Source: Candidatus Vicinibacter affinis
GTDB lineage: Bacteria; Bacteroidota; Bacteroidia; Chitinophagales; Saprospiraceae
Direction of reading: 5' to 3'
NCBI GenBank assembly: GCA_016714365.1
Contig: JADJNH010000005.1
Span: forward strand, 1,898,501 to 1,962,500
DNA length: 64,000 nt
Position numbers and translations under genes: made by a program. Shown one piece after another: positions 62,480-64,000 of the stretch. A model generated the notes under the pieces. That model saw nothing but the letters and a program-made list of their open reading frames with translations. It ran no database searches and was not told the DNA's origin. Each line of letters begins with the position of its first letter. Position 1 is the first letter of the stretch.

Positions 62480-63679
62480 TTATTTCAATTTCAACAATGC
62501 AGATTTAATTCTTTTAATTGCTTCAATTATCTTTTCTTCTGAAAGTGAATAGGAGATTCTGAGGCAATTTGGGGCTCCAAATGCATCTCCTCCTACTACT
62601 GCAACGTGTGCTTCTGAGAGCAGAAATAAAGCCAAATCTTCCGCATCCTTGATAAGGGCTCCATTAAATGATTTGCCAAAATAATAATTTACCTGGGGAA
62701 GAATGTAAAAGGCTCCCTTTGGTTGATTGACTTTCCATTCAGGAATTTCTTTGATCAAATCCAATAAGAGGTCCCGTCTTTTATGAAAAGCCTGTCTCAT
62801 TGCGTAGGTGCTTTCAAGGTCTGCATTTAAAGCAAATGCTCCGGCTCTTTGTGTGAAGGAGGCTGCTCCGCTGGTGAATTGACCCTGTACCTTTGTGCAA
62901 GCCTGGATAACTTCCTTTGGGGCACCCATGTATCCCAATCTCCATCCAGTCATGGAAAATCCTTTTGAAAATCCATTTATTGTGGCAGTCCTTGAGTTCA
63001 TTCCTTCCAATGACCCTATGCTAACATGTTTTTCATTAAAAATGATGTGTTCGTAAATTTCATCGGAGACGACGAGTATGTCTGGAAACGCTCTCAGAAT
63101 ACCGGCAATTTTTTCCAAGTATTCTACCTCAAATACTGTTCCCGTAGGATTACAGGGAGATGAAAAAACCACCATGCGGGATTTGGGGCCTATGGCTTTT
63201 CTCAATAATTCCAAATCCGGTTTGTAATCTGCTTCAACGGTAGACTCCAATAATATAGGGGTGCCACCTGCCATTTTTATAATTTCAAAATAAGATACCC
63301 AATAAGGAGAAAATAAAATGACTTCGTCCCCTTCATTCAATAAGGCAAAACAAAGATTGGCAAAACTTTGCTTTGCACCATTTGATACCAGGATTTCATC
63401 CGGATTGTAAATTAAATTGTTTTGCTCACGGAATTTATCAGAAATGGCGTTCCTTATTTCCAACGTCCCCGCAACTGGAGTGTATTTAGTATATCCCAGA
63501 TCTATTGACTCCTTGGCTTTCTCTTTTATGTGAACCGGTGTGTCAAAGTCTGGTTCACCAAGACTTAGATTGATGATGTCAAACCCTTTGGAAGCCATTT
63601 CTCTGGCCCTTTGTGCCATCCTGAGTGTCGCAGACTCATTCATGGCGGCGACTCTTGATGAAATTTTAAACTTATTCAT
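62480..63679 (-). CDS. aspartate-type class I aminotransferase
   Basis: A 399-residue fold-type I PLP enzyme close to the AspC/Ib group. It shows SNGAKQSFANLC, SPCNPTGTVFE with the ring-binding Asn, VVSDEIYEHIIF, and the Schiff-base Lys in NGFSKGFSMTGWRLGY. FRISYSLSEEKI-like C-terminal RISYSLS supplies the carboxylate-binding Arg. The amino acid partner is probably aspartate, but not certain. Confidence 0.92.
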   Translation of the reverse strand: MNKFKISSRVAAMNESATLRMAQRAREMASKGFDIINLSLGEPDFDTPVHIKEKAKESIDLGYTKYTPVAGTLEIRNAISDKFREQNNLIYNPDEILVSNGAKQSFANLCFALLNEGDEVILFSPYWVSYFEIIKMAGGTPILLESTVEADYKPDLELLRKAIGPKSRMVVFSSPCNPTGTVFEVEYLEKIAGILRAFPDILVVSDEIYEHIIFNEKHVSIGSLEGMNSRTATINGFSKGFSMTGWRLGYMGAPKEVIQACTKVQGQFTSGAASFTQRAGAFALNADLESTYAMRQAFHKRRDLLLDLIKEIPEWKVNQPKGAFYILPQVNYYFGKSFNGALIKDAEDLALFLLSEAHVAVVGGDAFGAPNCLRISYSLSEEKIIEAIKRIKSALLKLK

Positions 63680-63706
63680 TGGTACCTCAAAGGTCTAAAT
63701 AAAAAA

Positions 63707-63734
63707 GGAAGTACCCAAGTGAATGGATACTTCC
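63707..63734 (-). terminator. rho-independent terminator of the downstream-coordinate T9SS gene
   Basis: GGAAGTA (63707-63713) pairs with TACTTCC (63728-63734). On the minus strand the stem is followed by a U-run from the plus-strand A-run at 63701-63706. It ends the gene at 63757-64000. Confidence 0.75.
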
Positions 63735-63756
63735 CTCATATTTTTTTAGCCAAAGA

Positions 63757-64000
63757 TTAATGACTGATGACTAATTTTCTTGTTTGCAACGTTTGACCTA
63801 TTTTAAGTTTAATCAGGTAAGAGCCGTTTTCAAATGCTTCTGTATTTACAGGAATCATCATCTCCCCACTTAAAATACCATAATTTCTACTTTGTACCAA
63901 ATGACCCAACATGTCGACCACTTCGATGCTGACTTGCGTAGGATCGGTAAGATTCAGATCAATGTTTGCATAATCAGCTGCCGGATTAGGTGCTAATTTG
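63757..64000 (-). CDS. C-terminal end of a T9SS cargo protein (5' part outside window)
   Basis: A frame open to the window edge encodes the last 80 residues: KLAPNPAADYANIDLNL, IEVVDMLGHLVQS, FENGSYLIKLKIG and KLVISH, a complete T9SS type A sorting domain. The passenger domain lies outside the window. Confidence 0.88.
   Translation of the reverse strand, partial: KLAPNPAADYANIDLNLTDPTQVSIEVVDMLGHLVQSRNYGILSGEMMIPVNTEAFENGSYLIKLKIGQTLQTRKLVISH

Noticed and set aside
1..64000. Insertion sequences, prophage or integrative elements
   Set aside because: No transposase, integrase or phage structural gene was found on either strand; composition and gene content look chromosomal.

Overview
The window reads as a chromosomal segment of an AT-rich Bacteroidota bacterium, most likely of the Saprospiraceae/Saprospiria type. 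This rests on the many secreted proteins ending in type IX secretion (T9SS) type A sorting domains, a PorV/PorQ-family protein, SprB-type repeats, DUF6588, BT_3928 and DUF983 families, a roughly 310-residue NusB, A-rich leaders without Shine-Dalgarno sequences, and recurring TAnnTTTG boxes at the -7 position typical of this phylum. The taxonomic call is inference; no rRNA gene is present. I found no tRNA, rRNA, transposase, integrase, prophage or CRISPR array.

Layout. 1-3344: 5' part of a large secreted BNR/sortilin-like protein with SprB repeats, cut by the window start. 3401-8154: inorganic pyrophosphatase, an NTF2-like protein, a TlpA-type lipoprotein and purL. 8511-12442: two T9SS cargo proteins, one with many calcium-binding FG-GAP/VCBS repeats. 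12465-20191: housekeeping genes (UbiA-like membrane protein, M42 peptidase, pyrE, Nudix, dapF, ndk, NrnA-type DHH phosphoesterase, FKBP lipoprotein, and prfB with an intact programmed +1 frameshift). 20357-24573: PorV-like protein, sialidase-like protein, a lipoprotein and a DUF6588 protein. 24954-41576: metabolic and envelope genes (manC, aminotransferase, LOG, ACC deaminase-like, DnaQ/GIY-YIG fusion, NamZ-like, TonB-like, HMG-CoA lyase, GNAT, JmjC-like, purM, LuxE-like, pfkA, sugar kinase, 3-hydroxyacyl-CoA dehydrogenase, DUF983).

41767-50431 is the accessory highlight: four tandem, same-strand paralogues of about 632 residues, repeating every ~2.25 kb. They encode secreted T9SS proteins with conserved ends and variable middles. 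Sequence blocks are shared between copies in conflicting combinations, so the array looks mosaic, shaped by unequal crossing-over and gene conversion. Each copy carries a 39-nt conserved element exactly 19 nt upstream of its ATG. One further T9SS protein (50742-51683) follows on the same strand.

51880-63679 returns to core genes: an apparent EamA-yigZ-coaE-rocD operon, a BT_3928/DoxX protein, an apparent nusB-guaA-lipoprotein operon, a CNNM/CorC-type CBS protein and an aspartate aminotransferase. The window ends in the 3' end of another T9SS cargo gene.

Working together: nucleotide synthesis and salvage (purL, purM, pyrE, guaA, ndk), cofactor and cell-wall precursors (coaE, dapF, manC) and translation/transcription factors (prfB, nusB) form the core. 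The surface layer is T9SS cargo plus lipoproteins. All family calls come from motifs read in the translated sequence; no database search was run.
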